64,000 nucleotides of DNA. Source: Chitinophaga filiformis (GTDB taxonomy: Bacteria > Bacteroidota > Bacteroidia > Chitinophagales > Chitinophagaceae). Location: positions 1,566,221 through 1,630,220 of the forward strand of contig NZ_FNBN01000001.1 in assembly GCF_900102545.1 (NCBI RefSeq), written 5' to 3'. Under the pieces are notes generated by a model. That model searched no databases, was not told where the DNA came from, and worked only from the letters and a program-made list of their open reading frames with translations. Position numbers and translations under genes: made by a program. This document shows positions 54,605-63,282 of this stretch, in pieces (the first letter of the stretch is position 1; the number at the start of each line of letters is the position of its first letter).

Positions 54605-54796
54605 ATGAGTATTGCCGAGCATGTAAAAAGCTTGCAGCAGCACCTTGCGCAGTATGGACTGTATCCGGTGCCTGCAGATGCCGATAGAGAGGGATCTGAG
54701 ATCTTTAAAATTTGTTTTCTGAATAAATACGAGATGCAGCGCTGGCAGGAACTGAGAGAAAAAGAGCGGGAACAGCGCGATGAGCATTCAACATAA
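54605..54796 (+). CDS. Small hypothetical protein, 63 aa
   Basis: Begins MSIAEHVKSLQQHLAQYGLY and ends in a highly charged helix (QRWQELREKEREQRDE). No signal peptide, TM helix or known motif. It has one Cys. It is the only full gene behind the 54380 promoter and the Cys-rich ORF, and is followed by two hairpins. Reading-frame character (hydrophilic, amphipathic) supports a real gene, but the function is unknown. Confidence 0.55.
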   Translation: MSIAEHVKSLQQHLAQYGLYPVPADADREGSEIFKICFLNKYEMQRWQELREKEREQRDEHST

Positions 54797-54852
54797 AAAC
54801 ATTAACCAGCCATATCGAATTTTCATAACGTGGAATTACAGGTTAAACACAC

Positions 54853-54946
54853 ACGGGTGTTATTCAGCACCCGTATCTCTTTAAGCAAAACGCTTAACAC
54901 GAAATGGGCGACCATTCTGTGTTAAGCGTTTTGCTTAATTTTTTTA
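54853..54946. terminator. Double hairpin terminator between the 63-aa gene and recR
   Basis: A small stem ACGGGTG/CACCCGT (54853-54859 with 54868-54874) is followed by a perfect 20-bp stem, 54881-54900 with 54919-54938 (core AAGCAAAACGCTTAACAC), and eight T. The adjacent recR gene converges on it; the stem's 5' flank is less T-rich for that direction. Confidence 0.88.
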
Positions 54947-54988
54947 TAATATCAGCTGTGCCTGCCAGCTGTCTGATCAGTGTCATTA

Positions 54989-55606
54989 TCACTTCTGCAC
55001 ATAACTCTCCAGCGGCAACCTGTTGGAGATCGATCTTGCAAGCGTCATCTCATCCGCATATTCCAGCTCACCGCCAAAGGCAATACCCCTCGCAATTGTT
55101 GTGATCTTTACAGGAAATTCCTTGAGCTTTTTGGACAGGTAATAGATCGTTGTATCTCCTTCAATCGTAGGACTGAGCGCCATGATGATCTCTTCAATAC
55201 CTTGCTGCTGCACTCTATCCACCAGTGAATAAATATTCAGCTGTTCCGGACCCACACCATCAATAGGAGAGATGATACCACCCAGTACATGATAAGTACC
55301 ATTGAACTGCTGGGTGTTTTCAATCGCCATCACATCGCGGATATTCTCCACCACACATACAAGAGCCTTATTCCTGGAAGGATTAGCGCAGATACTGCAG
55401 ATCTCCTGGTCGGAAACATTATGGCAGATCTTACAGAATTTGATCTGGTCCCGCATACGGGTCACAACTTCACCAAACAGCTTTACCTGTGCCGGATCCT
55501 GCTTTAGCAGGTGCAAAACCAGGCGTAACGCTGTTTTTTTGCCAATGCCCGGCAACCGCGCAAACTCATTAACTGCATTTTCTATCAGGGCGGAGGAAAA
55601 TATCAT
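54989..55606 (-). CDS. recR: Recombination protein RecR
   Basis: 205 aa. The HhH motif [20 protein letters not shown] opens the protein. The C4 zinc finger [19 protein letters not shown] is near residue 57, followed by the Toprim domain with [12 protein letters not shown] and the Walker-B-like [15 protein letters not shown]. It works with RecO/RecF in loading RecA at gaps. It follows the Ig-like lipoprotein gene with a 16-nt gap on the same strand. Confidence 0.97.
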   Translation of the reverse strand: MIFSSALIENAVNEFARLPGIGKKTALRLVLHLLKQDPAQVKLFGEVVTRMRDQIKFCKICHNVSDQEICSICANPSRNKALVCVVENIRDVMAIENTQQFNGTYHVLGGIISPIDGVGPEQLNIYSLVDRVQQQGIEEIIMALSPTIEGDTTIYYLSKKLKEFPVKITTIARGIAFGGELEYADEMTLARSISNRLPLESYVQK

Positions 55607-55622
55607 GATGTAAAATTAGGAA

Positions 55623-57101
55623 TTATAATGTCAGCGGGATCTTTACCCCCCAGTTGGCTTTAATATTCTCTTTTTTCGGGAAGCTGACTACCCTTTCCGG
55701 CTGTTTCTTAGGCGTACCATAATAGACACCGCGGTCCCATTTTCCGTTATTATTCTCGTCCAGGAGTATCCATACCTCGTATTCCCCCGGCGTAATGCGT
55801 TTCTGGACCCAGGTCTTCCGTTCTATTCTCCCGGAATATTTTATCTCCTTATCCTTGACCAGCTGAGCTACATAGTGCATGGTATCGCTGACCATGGACT
55901 TAGTGCTGTCGCTGAGAGTCAGGGTCAGCATTACCCGGCCATAGTCAGATTCCTTTTTAGCAGCAAAACTGATCGTATCTGCTTTTGCCGGTTGGGCGCC
56001 CGTTGTATCAGCCACTGATTCCTTGGGGATGATCAACCTGTAGGGCTTGCCTTCCTTCCAGTCAAAATTCACTGACAGTTTGGTACGGGTGGAATCAAAG
56101 GTGGTCGTGAAGGTCACCGGAGTGAATATGGTATCCTGTGTCAAACGCAAAGCCGTGCTGTCAAACGTTTTAACAGGTGCGCTAAAGGTGAGCAGCAAAG
56201 GTTTGCCCAGTTCCTGCTTATTGTCTTCCAGGGTAGGGGAAATATTCAGGGTACGCTTCTTCTTCTTTTCCTTTTCCTTCTCCTTTTTTTCCTTTTCAGT
56301 TTCTTCCTCTACCGGTTGCTGTTCCTGGGCGACTTCTTCCGGCTTCTTGAGGGTGCTGTCCTGCTCCATGAACATCAGAAGGGTGATGTCTTTCAGGTTC
56401 TGGTCTCTCAGGTGAAGCAGGCTGTCGCTAAAGGCGATCAGCTCTTTGGGCTGGTTGTACTGGAGGTCTCTGTCATCCTCTTTCAGTGCAAACAGCTTGT
56501 AATCGCCGGGAGCCATATTCCTGAACCAGAAGGCCCCACTGCCCCTGGAACGGGCATAATAAACAGGTTTCTCCTTGGATACTACGGAATCTATGTTATT
56601 CCGGTAAATCATCACAGACACATTGCTGTCAGGTTTCCCGGTTTCTGCATCGATGATAAAGCCCCGTACCTGGAGGGAATCCAGGTAATCGCCGGTAGAT
56701 ACAACATACTGGAAATCCTGTATGGGATTGCTTTCGTTGTTGTCGCGGATGGCGTCTGAAAAGTTAAAAGTGTAAGTAGTATTCTCTGCCAGCGTATCCT
56801 TGATCACCATGGTAACGGTTTTCAGCTTGGAAGTTACCGTGGGGATACGTTTCAGGGTAGGAGATACGATCAGCTTTTCAAAAACATTGTCCAGCTGTAC
56901 ATATTCGTTAAAAGTAAAAGTTACCTTCTTCGCCTTGAAGTGGAGGGTTGAATCCGGTGGTGAAATGTAAGTCAGCTTAGGAGCAAGCGTATCTTTAGGT
57001 CCGCCGCTGGGTGGAACAATGTTGGCGCAGCCCGGGAGCAGGAAGATGGAGGCACTTATCACTATCAGCCAGTAAACCCAGCCACGGAAGTTATGATTCA
57101 T
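55623..57101 (-). CDS. Big_5 (SbsA Ig-like) domain lipoprotein
   Basis: 492 aa. The signal peptide ends in lipobox LPGC, followed by the typical ANIVPPSGGPKDTLAP of Bacteroidota Ig-like lipoproteins. An SbsA-type Ig-like domain (about 35-130: VTFTFNEYVQLDNVFEKL) is followed by a carboxypeptidase-regulatory-like segment (VRGFIIDAETGKPDSNVSVM). Then comes a Lys/Glu-rich linker near 260-275 and more beta strands ending GEYEVWILLDENNNGKWDRG. It probably sits on the outer membrane; role unknown. Confidence 0.85.
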   Translation of the reverse strand: MNHNFRGWVYWLIVISASIFLLPGCANIVPPSGGPKDTLAPKLTYISPPDSTLHFKAKKVTFTFNEYVQLDNVFEKLIVSPTLKRIPTVTSKLKTVTMVIKDTLAENTTYTFNFSDAIRDNNESNPIQDFQYVVSTGDYLDSLQVRGFIIDAETGKPDSNVSVMIYRNNIDSVVSKEKPVYYARSRGSGAFWFRNMAPGDYKLFALKEDDRDLQYNQPKELIAFSDSLLHLRDQNLKDITLLMFMEQDSTLKKPEEVAQEQQPVEEETEKEKKEKEKEKKKKRTLNISPTLEDNKQELGKPLLLTFSAPVKTFDSTALRLTQDTIFTPVTFTTTFDSTRTKLSVNFDWKEGKPYRLIIPKESVADTTGAQPAKADTISFAAKKESDYGRVMLTLTLSDSTKSMVSDTMHYVAQLVKDKEIKYSGRIERKTWVQKRITPGEYEVWILLDENNNGKWDRGVYYGTPKKQPERVVSFPKKENIKANWGVKIPLTL

Positions 57102-57184
57102 TATCTATAGTATTATACCAAAAACCGGCTCCAAAGATCAAATTCCAAACAGTAAAATCCAAATCAGTCTGCCGTACCCCCGGA

Positions 57185-60100
57185 TCAGTCTCCCAAACGG
57201 GCGGGAAGCTCCATCTCATTCTCTGCTTCCGGCTCATGAAGCGCCACATATAGTTTATTATCCTTCACAAAATTGCACCATACGCAGTCCTTTTTACCAC
57301 AACCCGTATAGAATTCCCTGTTCTGGATCTTCGTCCAGGTGGAAACGATCTGCTGGGTCACCAGGCTGACATCCTCAGGGGTAATGACCACCTTCTCCTT
57401 ATGATATACTTTCTGCCTGTTCGGCTCTATAAAGTCAAATTCGGTACTTACTACCTTCCAGTCCTTCTGGTGATAGTTATCCAGCAGGACTTTATAAAAT
57501 ACGGCCTGTCGCCAGTAATCCCCGCCATCCGGGTGCAGCTGATCGGGACGGGCAAATTTCTGATACTCCCTGATGGCCTTTTCATAATCGCCGGTCTTGT
57601 AGTCCACCACATTCACCCTGTTACGGTCAAATTCCAGCTTGTCGATCTTGCCTTTGAGAGGCACACCGCTGACCACTACATTCCGGACGTTCCGTTCTAC
57701 GCTGACCACCTTGTTCCATTGTGACAGATAGGTATCGTAGTAGCTGTCCAGGATGTCTTTTCCGTATTCCAGCCTTCGTTCAAAGGATTCCCGGGTGAAG
57801 CTTTCCCGGTTGCGCAGCATGCTCCAGGTAAAGTCACGGATGAATTCTTCTTTGGAAGGGAATTCGTATTGTTTGCTTTCCTGCATTTTCTGGAACAGCT
57901 TTTCCAGCGCATAGTGAACGGCGGAGCCAAACTCTGTGTTTTCCGAGCGGCCGGAAGGTACCCGTACCAGGTTTTTATAGTAGAAGCCCAACGGGCAGTC
58001 CAGGTAGTTATTAAGTGCTGTCACATTCATCACAAAACTGGCCAGCAGATTGTCAATGAACTGCTGGTCGGTCCGCGCTATTTCCGGCGCTACGCCATGG
58101 GTATATTGGAGCGTCTCAAATGTGAACAGAACATCTTCCGGAATGATGACTTTCTCCACAGGTAATGGATGTTGTTCCAGTATTTCTGTGACAAACAGGC
58201 TGGGTTCCAGTGGTTTGCCATCTGTTCTGAATTCCGGATAACTGATATACAGGTATTTCTCTGCCCTGGTCAGCGCTACATAAAACAGTCTGCGGAGTTC
58301 CTGTTCATCAGTACTCGTCACCGCTGTGGTAAAGAGGGTATCCGGAAAGGCAAACCCCGTATTGCTTCTTACTTTCTTTTCCCACAGGTGAGAATTGGTG
58401 CCGGCAATGAACACGTATTCAAATTCCAGTCCTTTGGCGCCATGAGCCGTGAGCAGGTTGATGCCCTTTTCATTCCCTGACACCTGGACGATGGGAATCG
58501 TGATATGATTATGCGCCATCAGGTCTGTCATGTCCATGAAGGGTACCAGCGACAGATCAGGATTCCGGTGCGTTTCCGCTTTTATAAAGTCAAAGAGGGA
58601 CTGCAGCACTTTCATGAGCCAGGGCTTTTCAGGCGACTGCATCACATATGAAAGCACACCGCATTCGTTGATAATGGCAGCAAAAAGCTGTTGGAGGGTG
58701 AGATTGTGCGCATCCTTTATCAACCGCTCCATGATACGGGTAAAGTCAATCAGGGCCTGTTCAGGCGCTTCTGTGAAAAGGGTCAGATTACGGGTATGCT
58801 GCCATTCCTGGAGGTACTGGCGTATGGAAGATTTCTCCCTGTAACCTTTCTCTGCAGCCCTTATGCTGATCTTAGCCACCTCTATGGCAGGAATGTGATA
58901 AAAGTCGTAGTGAAGAATGGAAAACAGCAGATCATCTCCACTGTAAGGGGTATCCATTTCACAGGCAATATAGCGGAGGATCGTCAGCACCTTGCGGGCA
59001 AACGGTATTTCAAACAGGTTGATACTCCGTTTTGAATAGAAGGGAATATGCTGGAACCGGCAATAGCGGGCCAGTTCTTCCCCGTATTTATTTTCCCGGT
59101 AAATGACAGCGATCCTGCCGGGAGCCACACCATTATCCAGCAATTGAGCAACCTGCCGGGTGATATCGATCATTTCATCCCGGGGCGTATTATAACGCCG
59201 GATAACAGGTGGAATATTCAGTGGTATCAGGTGGTTAGCCGCGGCAGTCAGGTGTTTGCTGAGTCCCGGTAACTGTTTCACCAGCCTGGCCGCCCCGTTA
59301 TTTTCTATCAGGGACATAGATACATCCAGGATAGATTGCACGGAGCGGTAATTGCGTGTAAGCACGATGGTTTGCAGTGTATCCGCAAAGGTGTCTGCGA
59401 ACTGCGCCATGTTTTCGATACTGGCGCCCTGAAAGCGGTAAATGGACTGATCGTCATCGCCTACCACAAAGATGTTGGGGGCTTCCTGAGCACCTATCAG
59501 CAGTTGTACCAGTTTGTTCTGGGTGCCGCTAGTATCCTGGTATTCATCCACCAGGATGTATTGGAACCGTTCCCGGTAGTCGGCCAGCAGGTTAGGATAA
59601 GTTTCAAATGCCCCGATCACCCAGTTGATCATATCATCAAAATCATAACGGCCAGCAGCATGCATCAATGCTGTGTATACGGGGAACTGTTCCACCGCTG
59701 CCTGGAGGCGCACCATCTTTTCCTTTTCCAGCGCAATCTTATCCGTGCGGATATCTCCTTTGGCAAATTGCCGGGAGGCCTTCTTTGCAATGTAAGCGTC
59801 CCTTTCGGGAAGGCTTTCAATATAGGCAGAGATGGCATCTGTGATATATTCCACAGACCAGCCTTCTCTTTTAATGGTAGAGAAAAGGTGGTCCAGGTTT
59901 TTCATGTCAAAGTACACGTCTCCCCGGTAGCGTTTCAGGGGATTCTCCTTTGTGAAGCCGTCAATCAGCTTTTTCAGCAGCTGGATCTTTTCCAGTTCTG
60001 AAACAGGATCGAGATGATGTTTGTCAAACAGGCCCAGGTTATCCTGGATCACTTCGTTACAGAAGGAGTGGAAGGTATGGATATTAACGCGGTAGGCATC

Positions 60101-60361
60101 GGGACCGATAAAGTCCGTTAAGCGTTTTCGCATGGCCACAGTTCCGGCATCTGTATAAGTAAGGCAGAGGATATTCTGCGGCAGATAGTCAGTATCCAGG
60201 AGTATTTTGCCGATTCGGGCCGCCAGGATCTGTGTTTTACCTGTACCTGGGCCGGCAATGACCATGACCGGGCCTTCCGTCTGGTCGACGGCTTTGCGCT
60301 GCTGCCCGTTCAGACGGGCATAGACTTCCCTGAAATGATGCTGGTACTGATCTCTGGACAT
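57185..60361 (-). CDS. UvrD/Rep-type helicase with RecB-like Fe-S nuclease domain
   Basis: About 1058 aa. The helicase core has Walker A AGPGTGKTQILAARI near residue 35, motif II VDEYQDT near 285, GDDDQSIYRFQGA, LTRNYRS, and LTAHGAKGLEFEYVFIAG with FYVALTRAEKYLYIS for motifs V-VI. The C-terminus is a PD-(D/E)xK nuclease: FGSAVHYALEKLFQ, GKIDKLEF, VVDYKTG. Cysteines in LDCPLGFYY and CGKKDCVWC give an AddB-like Fe-S clamp. I start at the ATG ending at 60361; the 14 residues upstream are unlike the family. Likely an end-processing repair enzyme, partner not adjacent. Confidence 0.92.
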   Translation of the reverse strand: MSRDQYQHHFREVYARLNGQQRKAVDQTEGPVMVIAGPGTGKTQILAARIGKILLDTDYLPQNILCLTYTDAGTVAMRKRLTDFIGPDAYRVNIHTFHSFCNEVIQDNLGLFDKHHLDPVSELEKIQLLKKLIDGFTKENPLKRYRGDVYFDMKNLDHLFSTIKREGWSVEYITDAISAYIESLPERDAYIAKKASRQFAKGDIRTDKIALEKEKMVRLQAAVEQFPVYTALMHAAGRYDFDDMINWVIGAFETYPNLLADYRERFQYILVDEYQDTSGTQNKLVQLLIGAQEAPNIFVVGDDDQSIYRFQGASIENMAQFADTFADTLQTIVLTRNYRSVQSILDVSMSLIENNGAARLVKQLPGLSKHLTAAANHLIPLNIPPVIRRYNTPRDEMIDITRQVAQLLDNGVAPGRIAVIYRENKYGEELARYCRFQHIPFYSKRSINLFEIPFARKVLTILRYIACEMDTPYSGDDLLFSILHYDFYHIPAIEVAKISIRAAEKGYREKSSIRQYLQEWQHTRNLTLFTEAPEQALIDFTRIMERLIKDAHNLTLQQLFAAIINECGVLSYVMQSPEKPWLMKVLQSLFDFIKAETHRNPDLSLVPFMDMTDLMAHNHITIPIVQVSGNEKGINLLTAHGAKGLEFEYVFIAGTNSHLWEKKVRSNTGFAFPDTLFTTAVTSTDEQELRRLFYVALTRAEKYLYISYPEFRTDGKPLEPSLFVTEILEQHPLPVEKVIIPEDVLFTFETLQYTHGVAPEIARTDQQFIDNLLASFVMNVTALNNYLDCPLGFYYKNLVRVPSGRSENTEFGSAVHYALEKLFQKMQESKQYEFPSKEEFIRDFTWSMLRNRESFTRESFERRLEYGKDILDSYYDTYLSQWNKVVSVERNVRNVVVSGVPLKGKIDKLEFDRNRVNVVDYKTGDYEKAIREYQKFARPDQLHPDGGDYWRQAVFYKVLLDNYHQKDWKVVSTEFDFIEPNRQKVYHKEKVVITPEDVSLVTQQIVSTWTKIQNREFYTGCGKKDCVWCNFVKDNKLYVALHEPEAENEMELPARLGD

Positions 60362-60409
60362 GACTATATTTGAACATGGCATCGGGCCACACAAAACATA
60401 CATGAAGTT

Positions 60410-60877
60410 ATGGGAAAAATTTATCGTTTGCAGTATGAGCAGGTATTAAACACCAGTCTGGAGGTTGCCTGGACATTCTTCTCGCATGCCGAAAATCTGG
60501 AAAAGATCACGCCGTCGTATATGCGTTATCTGGTCACATCACCGCCGACAGGCAAGCCGGTGTATGCAGGGCAGATCATTACCTATGTGATTCATCCTGT
60601 ATTGGGTATCCCACTGAGGTGGATGACAGAGATCACGCATGTGGTGGAGGGGAAGTATTTTGTTGATGAACAACGGCAGGGACCGTACGGCCTCTGGCAT
60701 CATCAGCATCATTTTGAATCAGTGCCGGGTGGGGTTAGAATGACGGACATAGTTCACTACTCCATGCCCTTAGGGATATTAGGTAATATTGCTCATGCAC
60801 TCTTTGTGCAGCGGCAGCTGCGGGACATCTTTGCCTTCCGCAGAGAGGCCATTGAGCGCTTATTCGGAACGAACTAA
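60410..60877 (+). CDS. SRPBCC (START-like) family protein
   Basis: 155 aa with the helix-grip pattern of the SRPBCC superfamily. It shows an N-terminal strand YEQVLNTSLEVAWTFFSHAENLEKITP, a central strand pair (WMTEITHVVEGKYFVDEQRQGPYGLWHHQHHFES) and a long C-terminal helix RQLRDIFAFRREAIERLF. These bind hydrophobic ligands; the ligand here is unknown. It is divergent from the helicase gene with a 48-nt gap. Confidence 0.87.
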   Translation: MGKIYRLQYEQVLNTSLEVAWTFFSHAENLEKITPSYMRYLVTSPPTGKPVYAGQIITYVIHPVLGIPLRWMTEITHVVEGKYFVDEQRQGPYGLWHHQHHFESVPGGVRMTDIVHYSMPLGILGNIAHALFVQRQLRDIFAFRREAIERLFGTN

Positions 60878-60957
60878 GATAAAATAAGATGTTATAACAA
60901 GAAATTGATCGTTACTAATTAATAGTTTATCTTAGTTTACTCTTAAACCTATAACAT

Positions 60958-61467
60958 TTGCAGCAAGCAGCTGTACATATCGACGAATATATCATTACCG
61001 AACGATTGATAGCAGGAGATCCCGTTGCCCAGGAACTGGTCTATGACTATTATGGCCCCGCACTGTACAGTATCATACTGCAGGTAGTAGGCGATACGGC
61101 AACAGCGGAAGAAGTACTCACCCGGACATTTATACATGTATTTAAGAATGTTGCAGTTTATAAAGAGACAGGAAGCGCTACTTTATTCGGGTGGCTGATG
61201 AGAATGGCCCGTGAGCATGCGGTAAGGGAAGCTGCAGCAGTGGAGGAAAGCGACAGTAATAGTAATGATATGATGAAACATGACAGCAACCTGTTACAAC
61301 GTTTTGCAAATAAACTCCCGGAAGAAAGCAGGACAATATTCCACTTATGCTACTATAAAGGACTCCCAAAAGAAGCAGTAGCCCGCATGTTGGGGGCACA
61401 GCCCGATGAAGTGATGACAAAATTGAAAGATGTCATGGTTGCATTCAGAAAATTTTTAGGGGAATAG
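60958..61467 (+). CDS. ECF-type RNA polymerase sigma factor
   Basis: A 169-aa sigma-70-family ECF factor. Region 2 runs over about 17-85 (LIAGDPVAQELVYDYYGPAL, FIHVFKNV, GWLMRMARE). Region 4 covers about 115-165 with LPEESRTIFHLCYYKGL followed by the HTH KEAVARMLGAQPDEVM. The start is TTG at 60958, preceded by no in-frame ATG. Its stop is directly followed by the TTG of an anti-sigma-like gene (0-nt spacing), a translationally coupled pair. Confidence 0.9.
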   Translation: MQQAAVHIDEYIITERLIAGDPVAQELVYDYYGPALYSIILQVVGDTATAEEVLTRTFIHVFKNVAVYKETGSATLFGWLMRMAREHAVREAAAVEESDSNSNDMMKHDSNLLQRFANKLPEESRTIFHLCYYKGLPKEAVARMLGAQPDEVMTKLKDVMVAFRKFLGE

Positions 61468-61932
61468 TTGGAACTCAATCACTACATACAAAGCGGGATC
61501 ATAGAAAGCTACGTGCTGGGGATCGCCACGGCCAGTGAAATGGAGGAATTGCAGCAGATGCGACGACTCTATCCCTCATTGAATGCTGAGATCATAGCCG
61601 TGGAACGCAGAATAGAAAAAACCGCCCTCGAAGAGGCGGTGCTGCCGTCTCCTTATCTTAAACAACGTATATTCCAGCACATCAACTGGCGGGAAGAGTT
61701 ACCACCACCAGACGATAAATCCCGCTATACATTTATCAATATACACTCAAAGGATACACAACATATCACCGTTCACAAGTGGTGGCGCCTGTTTTTTATT
61801 ATCACTTTTATCCTCTCCAAAATCTGCCTTTTCTTTGCGATCTATTTTTTTCTCAAATATCAACAGTCACGGGAAAAGGAGAAAGAAGCAGAACAGCAGA
61901 TACATACTGAACAGATAACATCCCCAAAATAA
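61468..61932 (+). CDS. Anti-sigma factor-like membrane protein
   Basis: 154 aa, TTG start immediately after the sigma-factor stop. The N-terminus NHYIQSGIIESYVLGIATAS followed by EMEELQQMRRLYPSLNAEI is the conserved cytoplasmic anti-sigma motif of Bacteroidota (RskA-like, without the zinc HxxxCxxC). One TM helix lies near residues 108-128 and the short C-terminus is charged. It probably sequesters the ECF factor at the membrane. Confidence 0.85.
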   Translation: MELNHYIQSGIIESYVLGIATASEMEELQQMRRLYPSLNAEIIAVERRIEKTALEEAVLPSPYLKQRIFQHINWREELPPPDDKSRYTFINIHSKDTQHITVHKWWRLFFIITFILSKICLFFAIYFFLKYQQSREKEKEAEQQIHTEQITSPK

Positions 61933-62135
61933 GTCAGATATTTGTGGTAACATAGGTGTATACACTTATGCTGTTCAGATTAAGCATCTCATTATCAATT
62001 TGCTGTAAAGGGGACATGGTTATCATGTGATTTTTATTTGGAAATGAATTAGCTTAATTTGACATTTGAAGGTTACGTGCAGAAAAGAACTGCACCCGGA
62101 ACATTTGCCGTAAATAATATAGATACATTTTCGCC

Positions 62136-62612
62136 TTGGAGCTTCATGATTATATAGAAAGTGGCATTATTGAGAGTTACCTGCTGGGCTTAGCTTCTGA
62201 TGCAGAGGCTGAGTTATTCGAGCATATGCGCAGTTTGTATCCGGAGTTAAATACCGAGATCTCTGCAGCAGAATACCGGCTACAGAAGGTAATGGAGGAT
62301 GGTGGTGTTACGCCACCGGCAATTGTATGGAACAAAATTGCCGGGCGACTGACACCTCATGGGGGGAATGGTTACTATTCAAGAGCCGGCAGGCAGCAAA
62401 CAGACGGACCTCGGACGTATGTACTACAGCCACGTAATAATACTATTACCGTTAGCATTTGGTGGCGTTGTACCGTTATCGCTATGATGGTGATCATCAT
62501 GGCGCTTGTGGCCAGTACCATTTATTTTTATCAGCAGTTCCGTAATATGGAGGAACGTTTAATGCGCTTATACCCAACTCATACGGAAATGTCGCCTCCT
62601 GATGTACGATGA
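62136..62612 (+). CDS. Second anti-sigma-like paralogue
   Basis: 158 aa, TTG start. The N-terminus LHDYIESGIIESYLLGLASD with EAELFEHMRSLYPELNTEI closely resembles the preceding anti-sigma gene, and a TM helix lies near 110-132. No sigma factor accompanies it; it lies 203 nt after the first copy. It may be a duplicate that also binds the ECF factor, or a modulator of a distant sigma factor. The intervening 203 nt hold no clear element. Confidence 0.8.
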   Translation: MELHDYIESGIIESYLLGLASDAEAELFEHMRSLYPELNTEISAAEYRLQKVMEDGGVTPPAIVWNKIAGRLTPHGGNGYYSRAGRQQTDGPRTYVLQPRNNTITVSIWWRCTVIAMMVIIMALVASTIYFYQQFRNMEERLMRLYPTHTEMSPPDVR

Positions 62613-62698
62613 GCGATTTGGTACGTTTCTTGTTTTTTCCCACCTTGCGTCCGTAATGCATTGCATTTCCGACAATTTAAACATCAAATTATTTGAAC

Positions 62699-63196
62699 AT
62701 GAAACACCTTACACTTGCAGTATTATGCCTCGTAGCAGCTGTATTTGCCATATCCTGTAAATCTCAAAAAGCGGCCACAGACACAGCGCAAAGCGCCAGC
62801 AAAGGTTCTGTTAAAGGAAACTGGGTTATTACAGATATTACTTTTGACGGTATTCCAAGAGGTTCTAAGGTGACTGTTTTTGACGAAGCATCTTACAACT
62901 GCTTCAAAGGCAGCCAATGGATCCTGCCATCCAATAACAACGGTTCTTATACTTTATCTTCTACCGAAGATGGTTGTTCTACAGCTACACAAGCCATCGT
63001 ATGGTCTATATACAAACAGGGTGGTGTGGACATGTTCCAGTTCAAGAAAGTAGGCACCGGTGTAAAGGCTAAGAATGTAACAGAAGGTTACCGTGTAGAG
63101 ATCAGCTCTCTGAGCGCCACTTCCATGGTATGGAGAGCCGCGGTAGATTTTGAAGGCAAGACAGCTTACATTATATATACCCTGCAACGTAGTTAA
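62699..63196 (+). CDS. Lipocalin-like lipoprotein
   Basis: 165 aa. The signal peptide ends in lipobox AISC. The mature chain starts after a Ser/Ala/Lys linker with VKGNWVITDITFDGIPRG, a single eight-strand-like pattern resembling lipocalin/META-like lipoproteins of Bacteroidota, and ends SMVWRAAVDFEGKTAYIIYT. Three mature cysteines after the lipidated one may form a disulfide. The start is the ATG at 62699; a TTG two codons upstream is less likely. Function unknown. Confidence 0.78.
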   Translation: MKHLTLAVLCLVAAVFAISCKSQKAATDTAQSASKGSVKGNWVITDITFDGIPRGSKVTVFDEASYNCFKGSQWILPSNNNGSYTLSSTEDGCSTATQAIVWSIYKQGGVDMFQFKKVGTGVKAKNVTEGYRVEISSLSATSMVWRAAVDFEGKTAYIIYTLQRS

Positions 63197-63229
63197 ACCG
63201 TTACAGGGCTATACGTTAATATAGTACAG

Positions 63230-63282
63230 CGCTTAACATTTACATGGTGAAGGCCGTGTGAAATGTTAAGCGTTTTTGTTTT
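63230..63282 (+). terminator. Terminator of the lipocalin-like gene
   Basis: CGCTTAACATTT (63230-63241) pairs with 63261-63272, extended by ACATGG/CCGTGT, then TTTTTGTTTTC. It shares the CGCTTAACA core with the terminator at 54881-54938. Confidence 0.88.
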
